Both the position numbers and the translations under genes were made by a program. Under the pieces are notes generated by a model, which was not told where the DNA came from, did no database searches, and saw only the letters and a program-made list of their open reading frames with translations. 64,000 nucleotides of DNA from Rhodococcus sp. HNM0563 (GTDB taxonomy: Bacteria > Actinomycetota > Actinomycetes > Mycobacteriales > Mycobacteriaceae): assembly GCF_012726195.1 (NCBI RefSeq), contig NZ_JAASAF010000003.1, positions 62,001 to 126,000 of the forward strand, given 5' to 3'. Of this stretch, positions 7,982-21,878 are shown piece by piece. Position 1 is the first letter of the stretch. Each line of letters opens with the position of its first letter.

Positions 7982-8742
7982 GGTGCCCCTCCTCGGAGAT
8001 TGTCGACCTCCACTGTTCCAGAATTCAGCGACGCCGTCCGGCACAGCGGTATCCCCAGAGTCGACCCAGGGTGTCCGCGGGCCCGGAGAGCGGCGCGTGC
8101 GCCCACGGTGGCCGACAGAAGACGTCGATGAGCTGCGGTGATCGATGTCACACGAAGAATCTCCGAAAGGCGGGTACGTTCGCCTTCCTGCAGCCGAGCC
8201 GGAGGCCCCACCTGACCGAAATGCATTGCCCCACAAAGGCATATCCCATCCGCGCCGGTCGACATTTCGACCCGCTTCGAAGTTACCCGCCGGTGTTACC
8301 CCACGGTACAGCTCGCGACACCCCTGCGCGGAAGGCGCCGAGTCACCTCGACTGCCCCGGGAATCCGTGCCCCACAACGCCTCCCATCGGTACCGCGAGC
8401 GCAAGCAACCACTCCCGGTCACCGAACCTCAAAACGTGACAAACCCTCATGTTTCCTCCATGCTGTTATCCGGACGGATCACCCGAAGCAGGGGGGCGTT
8501 GTCACAGCGACAACCGCGGGCTTCACGCACGATCCGGCCGAACCGCCCAACGGCGCCCTGGGGCAGGGACCACGGGGCCGGGACCGACACGCATGCCCAC
8601 GCCAACCACGAGGAGGCCGACCGATACATGTTCACCAGCCGCGTTATCAACCCGTGACGCGGGACGAACATTCGGTCGATACTGCTTCCTCGAACGGGGT
8701 TGAGCTTCGACGAGCGCGGTATGCGCACAACCATGGAGAACG
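7982..8742. other. Long intergenic region, divergent promoters
   Basis: About 760 bp between the divergent starts at 7981 and 8743 with no gene I can support: open frames here have poor codon bias and no ribosome binding sites. It must hold the promoters for both flanking genes. A perfect 6-bp inverted repeat, GTTGTC-acagc-GACAAC, sits at 8498-8514, about 230 bp before the carboxylase and downstream of a short A-rich stretch near 8430-8445. Confidence 0.5.
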
Positions 8743-14232
<5,490 letters not shown>

Positions 14233-14248
14233 CCACCTGTAGAACCAT

Positions 14249-14284
14249 CGAAGCCCCGCACCGGATTTCCGGTGCGGGGCTTCG
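14249..14284. terminator. Bidirectional hairpin terminator
   Basis: A perfect 16-bp stem (CGAAGCCCCGCACCGG and its complement) with a four-base ATTT loop lies between the carboxylase stop and the convergent gene stop at 14294, well placed to end both transcripts. No long T-run follows, as is usual in high-GC actinobacteria. Confidence 0.85.
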
Positions 14285-14293
14285 TCGTAGTTC

Positions 14294-14719
14294 CTAATCG
14301 TCCCAGTCGTCGTCCCGGTCGTCGTGATCGTCATCCCGGTCGTCGTGATCGTCGTCGGCGAGGTCGTCGCACCGGTCCTCCCACTCGTCGTAGAAGTCCT
14401 CGACGTAATCGGGGACCGTGTCGTCCCCATCGTCGAACCACGCGTTACAGGTGCTGGTATCGATGAACGGGATTCCCGGCGGCAGAGCGCTCGCCGGCTC
14501 TGCGGAGCCTGTTCCGTGCGCAGTCGCGAGCGCGGTGCTCGATGTCGTCGACGGGATCGGTCCGGTCGAGGAGGGATCGGCGACCGTCGAGATCGTGTAG
14601 GTCGAGGTCGATGCGGAAGGTGCGGACTCGTTCGAGGTCGAAAGCACGAAACCGGCTGTTCCGGCTGCGGCCGCGGTCGTCAGTGCTGCGGCTGCCCACC
14701 AGGTGCGGCTCAGGGCCAT
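14294..14719 (-). CDS. Exported protein with an Asp-rich repetitive tail
   Basis: 141 residues from ATG 14719, with AAGGAG seven bases upstream. Residues 1-30 are a signal peptide or membrane anchor (WWAAAALTTAAAAGTAGFVL), then a Ser/Thr/Pro-rich linker, then a short segment with two Cys (DTSTCNAWFDDGDD ... EDRCDDLADD) and a C-terminal run of DDDHDDR units ending DWDD. The tail contains about 20 Asp in 30 residues and should bind divalent cations. I do not recognise a family. It shares the terminator at 14249 with the carboxylase gene but is transcribed convergently. Confidence 0.7.
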   Translation of the reverse strand: MALSRTWWAAAALTTAAAAGTAGFVLSTSNESAPSASTSTYTISTVADPSSTGPIPSTTSSTALATAHGTGSAEPASALPPGIPFIDTSTCNAWFDDGDDTVPDYVEDFYDEWEDRCDDLADDDHDDRDDDHDDRDDDWDD

Positions 14720-14814
14720 AGTCTTCTCCTTCGCAAGGGGTGTTGTTCGGTGCACCCTTACTCTGGAGCCCCACGATGAGACGTCCATGAGGCGAAGATG
14801 ACGATTTCTTCATC

Positions 14815-15591
14815 TTAGTCGAGGATGCGGATCCATTCGATGAGCGCGTGTGCGACCTCGTGCGGGACCTCCGGGATCAGCGCGTGACCGCTGCCGGGGA
14901 TGAGGACGGTTGCAACCAGGTCGGCACCGAATTCGTCGATCAACTCCGAACGGGTCTCGGCCGGGCGGAACACATCGTCTTCCGCCTGCACGTCCAGCAA
15001 CGGGGACGACGCTATCGGCCACCACGATTCCTTCTCGGTCGCTGCCATCGCGGCACGCTGGGCAACGATCGCGTCGGGCCACCAGCCATCGAGCCACACC
15101 GAGGGGTCGTGCCCCTCCGCGAAGAACACCTCACCCAGATGGACGAGGCGTTCGGCGTCGGGCAGTGCCGAGTCGGAACACTTCGCCACTCGCTCGGTGA
15201 GCGACGCGGGGAACCGGCGTGCGCCTGCAGCCAGCACGGCGACTCCTCTGACGAGATCCGGGCGATCCACTGCCAATACCCGTGCCACGTAGTGGCCGAA
15301 CGCGTGTCCGGCAAGGACCGCGGGCCCCGTGTCGAGCATCGTGAGCACATCCGCCACATCACCGGCGAGGTCGTGCAGATCCAAGTCGTCCAGAGGACCG
15401 CCACTCGCGCCGACGCCCCGGGGCTGAGGACGCACGGCGCAATACCCTGCGTCCGACAGGTCTTGCGCGATCGGATCGAATTCATAGGAGTCCCGGCCGA
15501 GGGAAGGCAACAAGACCACTGCCGGACCCGCGCCGTTCACCAGCACTTCGAGTTCTGTTCGGCCTGTACGAATCATCTGAGTCTGCGTCAC
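14815..15591 (-). CDS. Alpha/beta-hydrolase-fold protein lacking the nucleophile Ser
   Basis: 258 residues, full length for the alpha/beta-hydrolase fold. PAVVLLPSLGRDSYEFDPIA is the oxyanion-hole region, LDVQAEDDVFRP supplies the acidic residue (Asp204 or 205) and GSGHALIPEVP the catalytic His235. The nucleophile elbow, normally GxSxG, reads GHAFG with Ala97 (codon GCG at 15303-15301), so the usual catalytic serine is absent. It may be a binding protein, a non-hydrolytic enzyme, or carry a one-base change from TCG. Start ATG 15591. It is upstream of the acidic-tail gene on the same strand, 95 bp apart. Confidence 0.85.
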   Translation of the reverse strand: MTQTQMIRTGRTELEVLVNGAGPAVVLLPSLGRDSYEFDPIAQDLSDAGYCAVRPQPRGVGASGGPLDDLDLHDLAGDVADVLTMLDTGPAVLAGHAFGHYVARVLAVDRPDLVRGVAVLAAGARRFPASLTERVAKCSDSALPDAERLVHLGEVFFAEGHDPSVWLDGWWPDAIVAQRAAMAATEKESWWPIASSPLLDVQAEDDVFRPAETRSELIDEFGADLVATVLIPGSGHALIPEVPHEVAHALIEWIRILD

Positions 15592-16269
15592 GCGGACATC
15601 ATCTCAGTCGACCCACCCAGTCGGCAGCAAGCTGTAGTTCTTCGCCACACCGTAAACCTGCCTGTGCCCAACATCACATCGGGGCCGGAGTGGAACTCCG
15701 CTCTGTTCGGGACCCCTTGATCACGAATGCTGAAGTCGACTCCCTGACACTGAGTGCAATCAAATTGTGCACTGCATGCCATTCTGACGCATCATGCTGA
15801 TTGGACCGCTATTTTGCTTCATACCAATGTGTTTCAGAAACGCGTCCGACGAAATCAAGATCGTCTGCGATGACCCCCGATCGGTCCTGACTACGAAGTA
15901 AGACTGTGCGCCACAGCAATTTCCGAATCGGCTCGCACCAGCACCGAATGGATACGCTACGGACAAACAGTCTGTTCGTACTCCCCGGTAAGTGCCGCGT
16001 TTCATCTAGAAGATGTTGCACCCCAATTGATTACATGCCACATGACGATCCGACGCCCGGAACGGCAGCAATACATTCCACATGACAATCCCGCGGAAGT
16101 GCTGCATCATTGAATGCGCAGGGAGTTAACGAGCAGGGGCGCTCGAAACGCAACGCGAAGCAGGGGAAATCTCGCAATCGCGCACTAACACAAGACCATC
16201 GGGCACACGCAGCCCCGAAGGGCACGTCGCCGTGCCTGACGCGACCGCCGCCAGTCAGAGGAGACGACA
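15592..16269. other. AT-richer intergenic region upstream of the reductase-ketosynthase genes
   Basis: About 680 bp, visibly richer in A/T than its surroundings, between divergent starts. Small frames on the minus strand (15588-15782, 15760-16005) have poor codon bias and no ribosome binding sites, so I do not call them. The region holds the promoter of the 16270 gene and the direct repeats listed separately. Three GCAGGG words occur at about 16130-16165. Confidence 0.5.
16038..16091 (+). promoter_or_regulatory. Paired 14-bp direct repeats, possible operator
   Basis: CCACATGACGATCC at 16038-16051 and CCACATGACAATCC at 16078-16091 differ at one base and begin exactly 40 bp apart, close to four turns of the helix. 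The copies lie 180-230 bp before the reductase start, as expected for two copies of an activator or repressor site. No protein is known to bind them. Confidence 0.4.
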
Positions 16270-17100
16270 ATGACCAGCACCGCCGAACCCACCGCGAAAC
16301 TCGTCCAGGGCAACAAGCTCCGCGGACGCGTCGCGTTCGTCACCGGTGGAACCCGGGGCATCGGTGCCGCTATCAGCCGTAGCCTCGCCGCTCAGGGCGC
16401 GACAGTCGCGGCGGGATACGGACGCAACACCTCGCAGGCCGACCAATTCCTCGCGGAGATCAAATCCAACGGCCGCGACGACGCGAACTACTCCGTGCAC
16501 AAGGGTGACGTCGCCAGCGCAGAGGATTGCCGCCGGACCATCGACGAGGTCATCGCCGAGCACGGCCGTCTCGACATCCTGATCAACAATGCCGGCATCA
16601 CGATCGACCGCACGGTGCTCAAGATGGAGGACGAAGACTGGGACAAGGTCATCTCCGTCAACCTTTCCGGTGCGTTCTACCTGGCCCAGGCCGCGCTTCG
16701 CCACATGCTCGAGCGCGGCACCGGCCGTATCGTCAACGTCTCCTCGGTCATCGGCGAAACGGGCAACATCGGCCAGGCCAACTATGCAGCTTCCAAGGCC
16801 GGCCTCTTCGGCCTCACCAAGACACTCGCCAAGGAAGCGACCTTCCACCTGGGCAAAGCGGGCCTCCTGACCCCCGACAGCATCGGCGTCACCGTCAACA
16901 CTGTCACCCCGGGCTTCGTCGCCACCGAAATGGTCGAATCCATCCCCGAGAAGGTCCTCGGTCGTATCACCGACAGCATCCCGGTGAAGCGTCTCGCGAA
17001 TCCCCACGAGATCGCCCGCGTCGTCCATTTCCTCGCAGCCGACGACTCCTCCTACATCACCGGTCAGGTGTGGGGCGTCAACGGCGGACTCGACATGTGA
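16270..17100 (+). CDS. FabG/PhaB-like short-chain dehydrogenase/reductase
   Basis: 276 residues, with GAGGAGACGACA before ATG 16270. GGTRGIGAAIS is the NADP-binding loop, NNAGITIDRT the structural motif, and the catalytic set is visible as NVSSVIGE and YAASKAG. The PGFVATEM and GQVWGVNGGLDM segments match 3-oxoacyl-ACP or acetoacetyl-CoA reductases. The expected reaction is NADPH reduction of a 3-ketoacyl thioester to 3-hydroxyacyl. The next gene, 49 bp downstream on the same strand, is a ketosynthase III, so the two probably act in sequence on a ketoacyl intermediate. An unusually long N-terminal lead of about 18 residues precedes the Rossmann strand. Confidence 0.92.
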   Translation: MTSTAEPTAKLVQGNKLRGRVAFVTGGTRGIGAAISRSLAAQGATVAAGYGRNTSQADQFLAEIKSNGRDDANYSVHKGDVASAEDCRRTIDEVIAEHGRLDILINNAGITIDRTVLKMEDEDWDKVISVNLSGAFYLAQAALRHMLERGTGRIVNVSSVIGETGNIGQANYAASKAGLFGLTKTLAKEATFHLGKAGLLTPDSIGVTVNTVTPGFVATEMVESIPEKVLGRITDSIPVKRLANPHEIARVVHFLAADDSSYITGQVWGVNGGLDM

Positions 17101-17149
17101 CCGCTCGCTCCACATCCAGCCCACATACCACTGAACGGTCTCATTTCAG

Positions 17150-19093
17150 ATGCAGTCTTTCGAGCTCAACCGGCATGGCAAGGTCGTCTTCCCATCCAAT
17201 TTCTTTCCCGATCTGGATTTCTCGGCATTCACCAGTGTCGAGCACCTCGACTCGGTGATCCGTCGTGATTTCGACACGAAGGCCCCCTCGGTCTCCGAAA
17301 TCCTTTCCCGCAGTGCTCAAGGCGTCTACAAAACCAAGTTCGAACTCATGCGCGACATGGCCCTGAGCGGATTCTGGGCGAATCGGTTCGCGCTCACCAT
17401 GTTCGACAAGAAGCCGACGCGCTGGTCCGATGTTCCGCGCAACCGCGACGACATCTACATGCCCACGCTGACACCGTGGCCCGATGCCGCAGAGCGTATG
17501 GCTGCCGTCCAGTCCGCCTACCGCGAACTTCCGGCCGCGTGGAACGAAGCGGCCGAGGACCTGATCTTCGCTCGCCTGTTCAACGTCTTCGGCTCGCGGC
17601 GGCACATTGCCGGATCACTGCCCACCGTCAAGCCGACGGTCGAGCAGCTTCTCACCGACCCGGACAACATGACGCTCCGGATCGGCAACCACGATCCGAA
17701 CTACCCGATCTACACATACGACGAGATCCTCGACAGCAGCGAAGATGTCGCCGAACTCGAGGCCCTCGGCCGGTGGTCGATGGTGCTGCACAACCAGCAC
17801 CCCTACAACCGCAACGACCTCGAGGTCGTGAAGGTCAGAGATCTGAGAGACGACGACTACGTTGTGGTCTTCATGCCCCGTGATCGTGAAGTCCAGCGTT
17901 TCATCACCCGGGCGACATCCGGCAAGACCCGCAAGGGCGTGAGCTACACGAGCCCTGCTCCCATCGCCCCGTCGAAGCCCTATCCGGCAGTGGACGTGAA
18001 CGCGGAGTTCACGATCCGTCCTCGCATCGACTCCCTCGCGGTCGCGCACGGAGACATCGTCTGCACGAACGACGACCTGATCCGCAACACCGCCTACAAC
18101 TGGTCGCCGATGACGGCCGAGTCCATCGCACAGAAGACCGGAATCGAGCAGCGCCGCTACACCTCCGGCACGTTCGAAGACCTCGCTCTGTCGGCAGCCA
18201 AGCAAGCCGTCGAGCATGCGAGCGTCGGTCCGGAGGACATCGGTGCCGTGATCGTGTGCACCTGCACGAGCGGACGGTTGATTCCGTCGCTCGCGACGTG
18301 GATCTCGGGCGAGCTCGGCATCGCACAGACCCACGCGTCGTTCGATCTCATCGCGGCCTGCGCGGGCATGCCCTACGGTCTTGCCGAGGCAACCCGCATC
18401 CTGCAACAGGTCAAGCGGCCCGTACTGGTGGTATGCGTCGAGAAGTTCTCCGACAAGATCGGCAACGTGCGCCCCTCGCGCATGATCTTCGGTGACGGTG
18501 CAGCGGCGATCGTCGTGTCGCCCGCCGACGACGGCGCCGAGGGCGATATCGAGTACTTCAACAGCTATGCGAGTGGACCGACGAGCGAAGTCAATTCGAT
18601 CATCTGGCCCAACCCGGACTTCGACAACTTCATCACCGTCTACGGTCCCGAGGTCAAGTCGCTCGCGGGCCGCTACCTGGCGCAGATGCTCGACGAGATC
18701 AACGAGCTGCCCGCACCGGCCGGTGAGAAGGGGTCGCTCCTCGACAACATCGACCTGATCGTGCCGCACCAGGCGAACAAGACGATGATCATCGAGCTTG
18801 CTGCGAACGCGGGGCTGTCGGCGGACCGCCTGTACTTCAACATCGAGCAGGTCGGTAACGCGTCGTCGGCGAGCATCCCGCTCGCGATCCACGACGCCGT
18901 CCGCGACGGCGTCATCGACAAGCCGGTGCGCATCTTCGCACCCGGATTCGGTGCCGGTGCCGTCGCCGGATACACCGTGATGCGCATCGACCCGAAGGTG
19001 GTCGCTCCGTTCCGTTCAGCGGACGAGCACGCGGCGATCGACCCCACTCAGGGGAAACCGTCGCCATCCGATGTCGAGCTGGCATTCAACTAG
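17150..19093 (+). CDS. Ketosynthase III (FabH-like) with a large unrecognised N-terminal region
   Basis: 647 residues, about twice a normal KAS III. The C-terminal part, residues about 292-620, carries the complete KAS III catalytic set: Cys404 (AACAGMP), His540 (VPHQANKT) and Asn570 (VGNASSA), with spacings of 136 and 30 like those of FabH. Residues 1-290 look like folded protein (RWSMVLHNQHPYNRNDLEVV, DDYVVVFMPRDREVQRFI) but belong to no family I recognise. The enzyme should condense an acyl thioester with another acyl or malonyl unit. It is coupled to the reductase at 16270. There is no acyl carrier protein or OleB/C/D partner in the window. Start ATG 17150. Confidence 0.88.
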   Translation: MQSFELNRHGKVVFPSNFFPDLDFSAFTSVEHLDSVIRRDFDTKAPSVSEILSRSAQGVYKTKFELMRDMALSGFWANRFALTMFDKKPTRWSDVPRNRDDIYMPTLTPWPDAAERMAAVQSAYRELPAAWNEAAEDLIFARLFNVFGSRRHIAGSLPTVKPTVEQLLTDPDNMTLRIGNHDPNYPIYTYDEILDSSEDVAELEALGRWSMVLHNQHPYNRNDLEVVKVRDLRDDDYVVVFMPRDREVQRFITRATSGKTRKGVSYTSPAPIAPSKPYPAVDVNAEFTIRPRIDSLAVAHGDIVCTNDDLIRNTAYNWSPMTAESIAQKTGIEQRRYTSGTFEDLALSAAKQAVEHASVGPEDIGAVIVCTCTSGRLIPSLATWISGELGIAQTHASFDLIAACAGMPYGLAEATRILQQVKRPVLVVCVEKFSDKIGNVRPSRMIFGDGAAAIVVSPADDGAEGDIEYFNSYASGPTSEVNSIIWPNPDFDNFITVYGPEVKSLAGRYLAQMLDEINELPAPAGEKGSLLDNIDLIVPHQANKTMIIELAANAGLSADRLYFNIEQVGNASSASIPLAIHDAVRDGVIDKPVRIFAPGFGAGAVAGYTVMRIDPKVVAPFRSADEHAAIDPTQGKPSPSDVELAFN

Positions 19094-19111
19094 AAGATCC
19101 ATTTCATGCCG

Positions 19112-19149
19112 ATCGTCCCGTTCGCAACGTTTCTTGCGGACGGGACGAT
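19112..19149 (+). terminator. Hairpin after the ketosynthase gene
   Basis: ATCGTCCCGTTCGCAA pairs with TTGCGGACGGGACGAT across a six-base loop (15 of 16 pairs). It begins 18 bp after the ketosynthase stop and precedes the excalibur gene, so it likely separates the transcripts, although no T-run follows. Confidence 0.65.
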
Positions 19150-19205
19150 ACCTATTCGAGGCCACATCCATGGGTGGCCCCGAGTGATTTCGAAAGGCAC
19201 AACCA

Positions 19206-19586
19206 ATGAAGATCCGGCGTCTTACTGCCGCAGCACTGAGCTGCCTGGCGCTGACGGTCGCTGCTCCAGCGACCGCGAACGCAATCACCCTGGTCGATCT
19301 ACTCCCCACCGGCGTAGCCGACCTGATCCCCAGCGGATCATGGAACCCGTTCGCACCTCCGGCACCGCCGGCTCCTCCTGCTCCCCCGGCGCCACAAACC
19401 CCGCCCGCTCCCCAGCAGCAGTCGGCACCGGCGCCCGCGCCGCGTTCGGCTCCGAGCGGTGGATTCAAGAACTGCACCGAGGCGTGGAACGCCGGTGCAG
19501 CTCCTGTCTACCGCGATGATCCGGGTTACGCACCGCGCCTGGACCGTGACAACGACGGCATCGGCTGCGAGCGGGATCCGCGCTAG
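19206..19586 (+). CDS. Secreted excalibur-domain calcium-binding protein
   Basis: 126 residues. Residues 1-26 are a signal peptide (ending APATANA), residues about 50-85 a Pro/Ala-rich linker made of PAPPAPP-type repeats, and the C-terminal 38 residues are an excalibur domain: FKNCTEAW, then LDRDNDGIGCE with the DxDxDGxxCE calcium loop and two conserved Cys. Such proteins are exported and are thought to bind Ca2+ through an EF-hand-like loop; their partner is unknown. An upstream hairpin suggests its own promoter. AAAGGCACAACC precedes ATG 19206 as a plausible ribosome binding site. Confidence 0.9.
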   Translation: MKIRRLTAAALSCLALTVAAPATANAITLVDLLPTGVADLIPSGSWNPFAPPAPPAPPAPPAPQTPPAPQQQSAPAPAPRSAPSGGFKNCTEAWNAGAAPVYRDDPGYAPRLDRDNDGIGCERDPR

Positions 19587-19614
19587 CATCCGTACCCACT
19601 GACCGTCCGAGCGT

Positions 19615-19657
19615 GCAGTTCTCGTCGCCGTTTCGCCCTCAGCGCGACCAGAACTGC
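19615..19657. terminator. Hairpin between convergent genes
   Basis: GCAGTTCT-c-GTCGC pairs with GCGAC-c-AGAACTGC (13 pairs, one C-C mismatch). It lies between the stop of the excalibur gene at 19586 and that of the oxygenase at 19680, so it can serve both strands. Confidence 0.65.
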
Positions 19658-19679
19658 GCACTCGACGGGGCGACAACCA

Positions 19680-20588
19680 TCAAATGATGTTCCTGTCGGT
19701 TTTCAGGCGGCGACGCAGATCCACCATCAGTGCGTGGCTGCCACCGTGCCGGATGAACTTCGGAATGAAGCGGTTGACGAACGAGACGAATACGAACAGG
19801 TGCTCGAAACGACGACGGTCCGCCTCGCTCCATTCGTAGCCGAGCTGGTCGCGGAAGTACGGCGGCAGAGTTCCGATCGTCAGGAACTTCAACAGATTCC
19901 TGAAAATCAACCGCATCGGCAAGTTGATCATCTTCAGGCCGACAAGATCATCGATGAACTTCTTGGATGCCTCATCGAAAACCACGCGTTCACACCCACG
20001 ATTCCAGTACACGTCGAAGTCGGCGCGGGTCGTCGGCCACATCTCTTCCGTGACCTGCAGCGTGGTGCCGAGCTTCGACGCGGTCGCATAGAAGTCCTCG
20101 ATCTGGTTCTCGTCCAGGGTTCCGTGCAACAGCTGGTAGCTGTCCTCGATGCCGACGTAGAGGCAGGCCGCGACCCACATCTGGAGTTCGCGGTTGAACG
20201 CGTTGTATTTCACGGGACTGTTCTCGTCGGAACGCACCTGCCGGTGGGCTCCGTTGACGGCCTCCCGGAACGCCATACGCTCCTCATCGGTTCCGAGGAT
20301 CGCGACCGCCAGGTATTGCGTGGTGGTCCGCGCACGCTTCCACGGATGATGAACGAGAGCGCCGCTCGGCACCTTGCTCTCCATCACGCCGTAGGCGACC
20401 TCGGGCCAGCCCAACTGCATGATGACGTTCGCGGCTGCACCGGCGAACGACCAGAAGTCGATGGCGTCGGACAGGACATGCTTCTTGCGGCTCCAGCGAT
20501 TCGGACCGCTGGTGATCCTGATCCGGGTACGAGCCGAGGTCAGGGCAGGTTCGGCATCCACAGCGTCGTCGAGGTAATGCGCGGGCAT
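19680..20588 (-). CDS. Oxygenase MpaB/DUF2236 family protein
   Basis: 302 residues from ATG 20588, preceded by AGGAGG on the minus strand. WSFAGAAANVIMQLGWPEVAYGV near the N-terminus, RTTTQYLAVAILGT, HRQVRSDENSPVKYNAFNRELQMWVAACLY and the C-terminal FIRHGGSHALMVDLRRR match the DUF2236 family, which includes rubber oxygenase (latex clearing protein) and fungal MpaB. These are heme-b proteins for oxygenative cleavage or related chemistry; the substrate here is unknown. It lies 69 bp downstream of mceF on the same strand and could be cotranscribed with the mce operon. Confidence 0.85.
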   Translation of the reverse strand: MPAHYLDDAVDAEPALTSARTRIRITSGPNRWSRKKHVLSDAIDFWSFAGAAANVIMQLGWPEVAYGVMESKVPSGALVHHPWKRARTTTQYLAVAILGTDEERMAFREAVNGAHRQVRSDENSPVKYNAFNRELQMWVAACLYVGIEDSYQLLHGTLDENQIEDFYATASKLGTTLQVTEEMWPTTRADFDVYWNRGCERVVFDEASKKFIDDLVGLKMINLPMRLIFRNLLKFLTIGTLPPYFRDQLGYEWSEADRRRFEHLFVFVSFVNRFIPKFIRHGGSHALMVDLRRRLKTDRNII

Positions 20589-20657
20589 CTGTTCCTCCTG
20601 GTGGTTCTGGTTCGGACTGCAGCACCGAATCGGCGCCGAATGTTCTTTCCCTACTCG

Positions 20658-21878
20658 TCAGTTCCCTCCGCTGCCGATGCCCTGGAGCAGCATCCGCCAG
20701 AAGGTTGCAAGCTCTTCGCCGGCGGGGATGAGGATCGGATCGGCAACAACCGGGGGCCCGATGAGTGTTCCCGGTGTGGTCCGATTCGCCACACCGAGAT
20801 CGTCCGGTCGCGGAGCATTCTGCGCGCCGCGCTGGCCGTGGTCCTGCCCGGGCGGACAGTAGTGTGTGAGGTCGGGTGTCACCGGCGACTCGTCGCCGAG
20901 CGGGCGACGGGGGGTGTCATAGGCACACACCGGACCCTGAGTTGCGATGAGCGCGAAGTCCGCTCGGTCGCCGTGCACGATGGATTCGAGAGCGGCCAGG
21001 CCCGCGGGAATCGAAACGAGGCCGGTCTGCAACGCCGCCGATCGGTCGGAAATCACCGGTGCCACATCGACGAGATTGGAAAGCACCGCCGCGAACGACA
21101 TCTCGTTGGCGGCGAGGACACCGTCGGCCCGCCGCATGGCATCCGGGGTGGTTGTCATCATCTCGGTGATCCGGTCCTCGTTGGCAGACAAGGTGTCAGC
21201 GATCGTGTGAGCAGCTGCAACACCATCGACGAATCGGTCCGAATTACCCGCCATTGTACTGGTCAGACCAGTTGTGCGACTGAGCAGTTCGGTCAGGTCG
21301 GAGGACTGTGCTTCGAGTCGACCGGACAGATCATCGGCGTCGGTGATCAGCCGGGCCAGATCCGGGCCGAGGCCCTGGAAGGCCGCACCGAGCTCGGTTC
21401 CGACGGTGGCGACGGTCCCGGGTTCGAAGGTATCGAGCAACGACGCGGCGCTCGCAAGGGTCTCGGCGATCTGGACGGGCTGCTCCTCCGTCGGCATCTC
21501 GATCGAGTCACCGTCCACGAGATACGGGCCACGGTCGACGCGCGGGAAGATATCGACGTTGAGCATGCCGGCGAGCGTCCCCTGGGTGATCTTCGCGATC
21601 GAGTCGACCGGGATCTCGGTGCCGGATTCGAGTTCGAGCTCGAGCCTCGCACCCCCGCTCTGTGGTTCGACGTTCACTGCCGACACTGCACCCACCTGTA
21701 CACCGCGGTAAGTGACGACGGTGCCTGCCGACACGCCGAGCGCATCGTCCACGTCGGCGGACAGAGTCATCCGATCGCCGACACCGCGGGGGCCGACGAT
21801 GTAGTAGATGCCGTACGGGACGACGATGACCGCAGCCAACGCGAACAGGACGAGCTGGACGAGGACGATCTTCTTCAT
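20658..21878 (-). CDS. mceF: Mce-family protein, position F
   Basis: 406 residues. An N-terminal membrane anchor (VQLVLFALAAVIVVPYGIYYI) is followed by the MCE domain near residues 38-115 (DALGVSAGTVVTYRGVQVGAV, ARLELELESGTEIPVDSIA) and a long helical tail (about 140-310) with many Asp/Leu repeats. The last 100 residues are Pro/Gly-rich and include DTPRRPLGDESP. Mce proteins form hexameric, membrane-anchored lipid channels or shuttles. The start ATG overlaps the mceE stop by 4 bp (ATGA). It is the last mce gene of the operon. Confidence 0.93.
   Translation of the reverse strand: MKKIVLVQLVLFALAAVIVVPYGIYYIVGPRGVGDRMTLSADVDDALGVSAGTVVTYRGVQVGAVSAVNVEPQSGGARLELELESGTEIPVDSIAKITQGTLAGMLNVDIFPRVDRGPYLVDGDSIEMPTEEQPVQIAETLASAASLLDTFEPGTVATVGTELGAAFQGLGPDLARLITDADDLSGRLEAQSSDLTELLSRTTGLTSTMAGNSDRFVDGVAAAHTIADTLSANEDRITEMMTTTPDAMRRADGVLAANEMSFAAVLSNLVDVAPVISDRSAALQTGLVSIPAGLAALESIVHGDRADFALIATQGPVCAYDTPRRPLGDESPVTPDLTHYCPPGQDHGQRGAQNAPRPDDLGVANRTTPGTLIGPPVVADPILIPAGEELATFWRMLLQGIGSGGN

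Noticed and set aside
8145-8657. A 170-codon frame before the carboxylase
   Set aside because: Pro/Arg/His-rich, no domain, covers the promoter region and lacks a ribosome binding site.
15588-16021. Small minus-strand frames in the AT-rich gap before 16270
   Set aside because: No ribosome binding site, weak codon bias and no recognisable domain.
16270-19093. A complete OleABCD olefin or polyketide cluster around the ketosynthase
   Set aside because: No OleB, OleC, OleD or carrier protein is found within the window.
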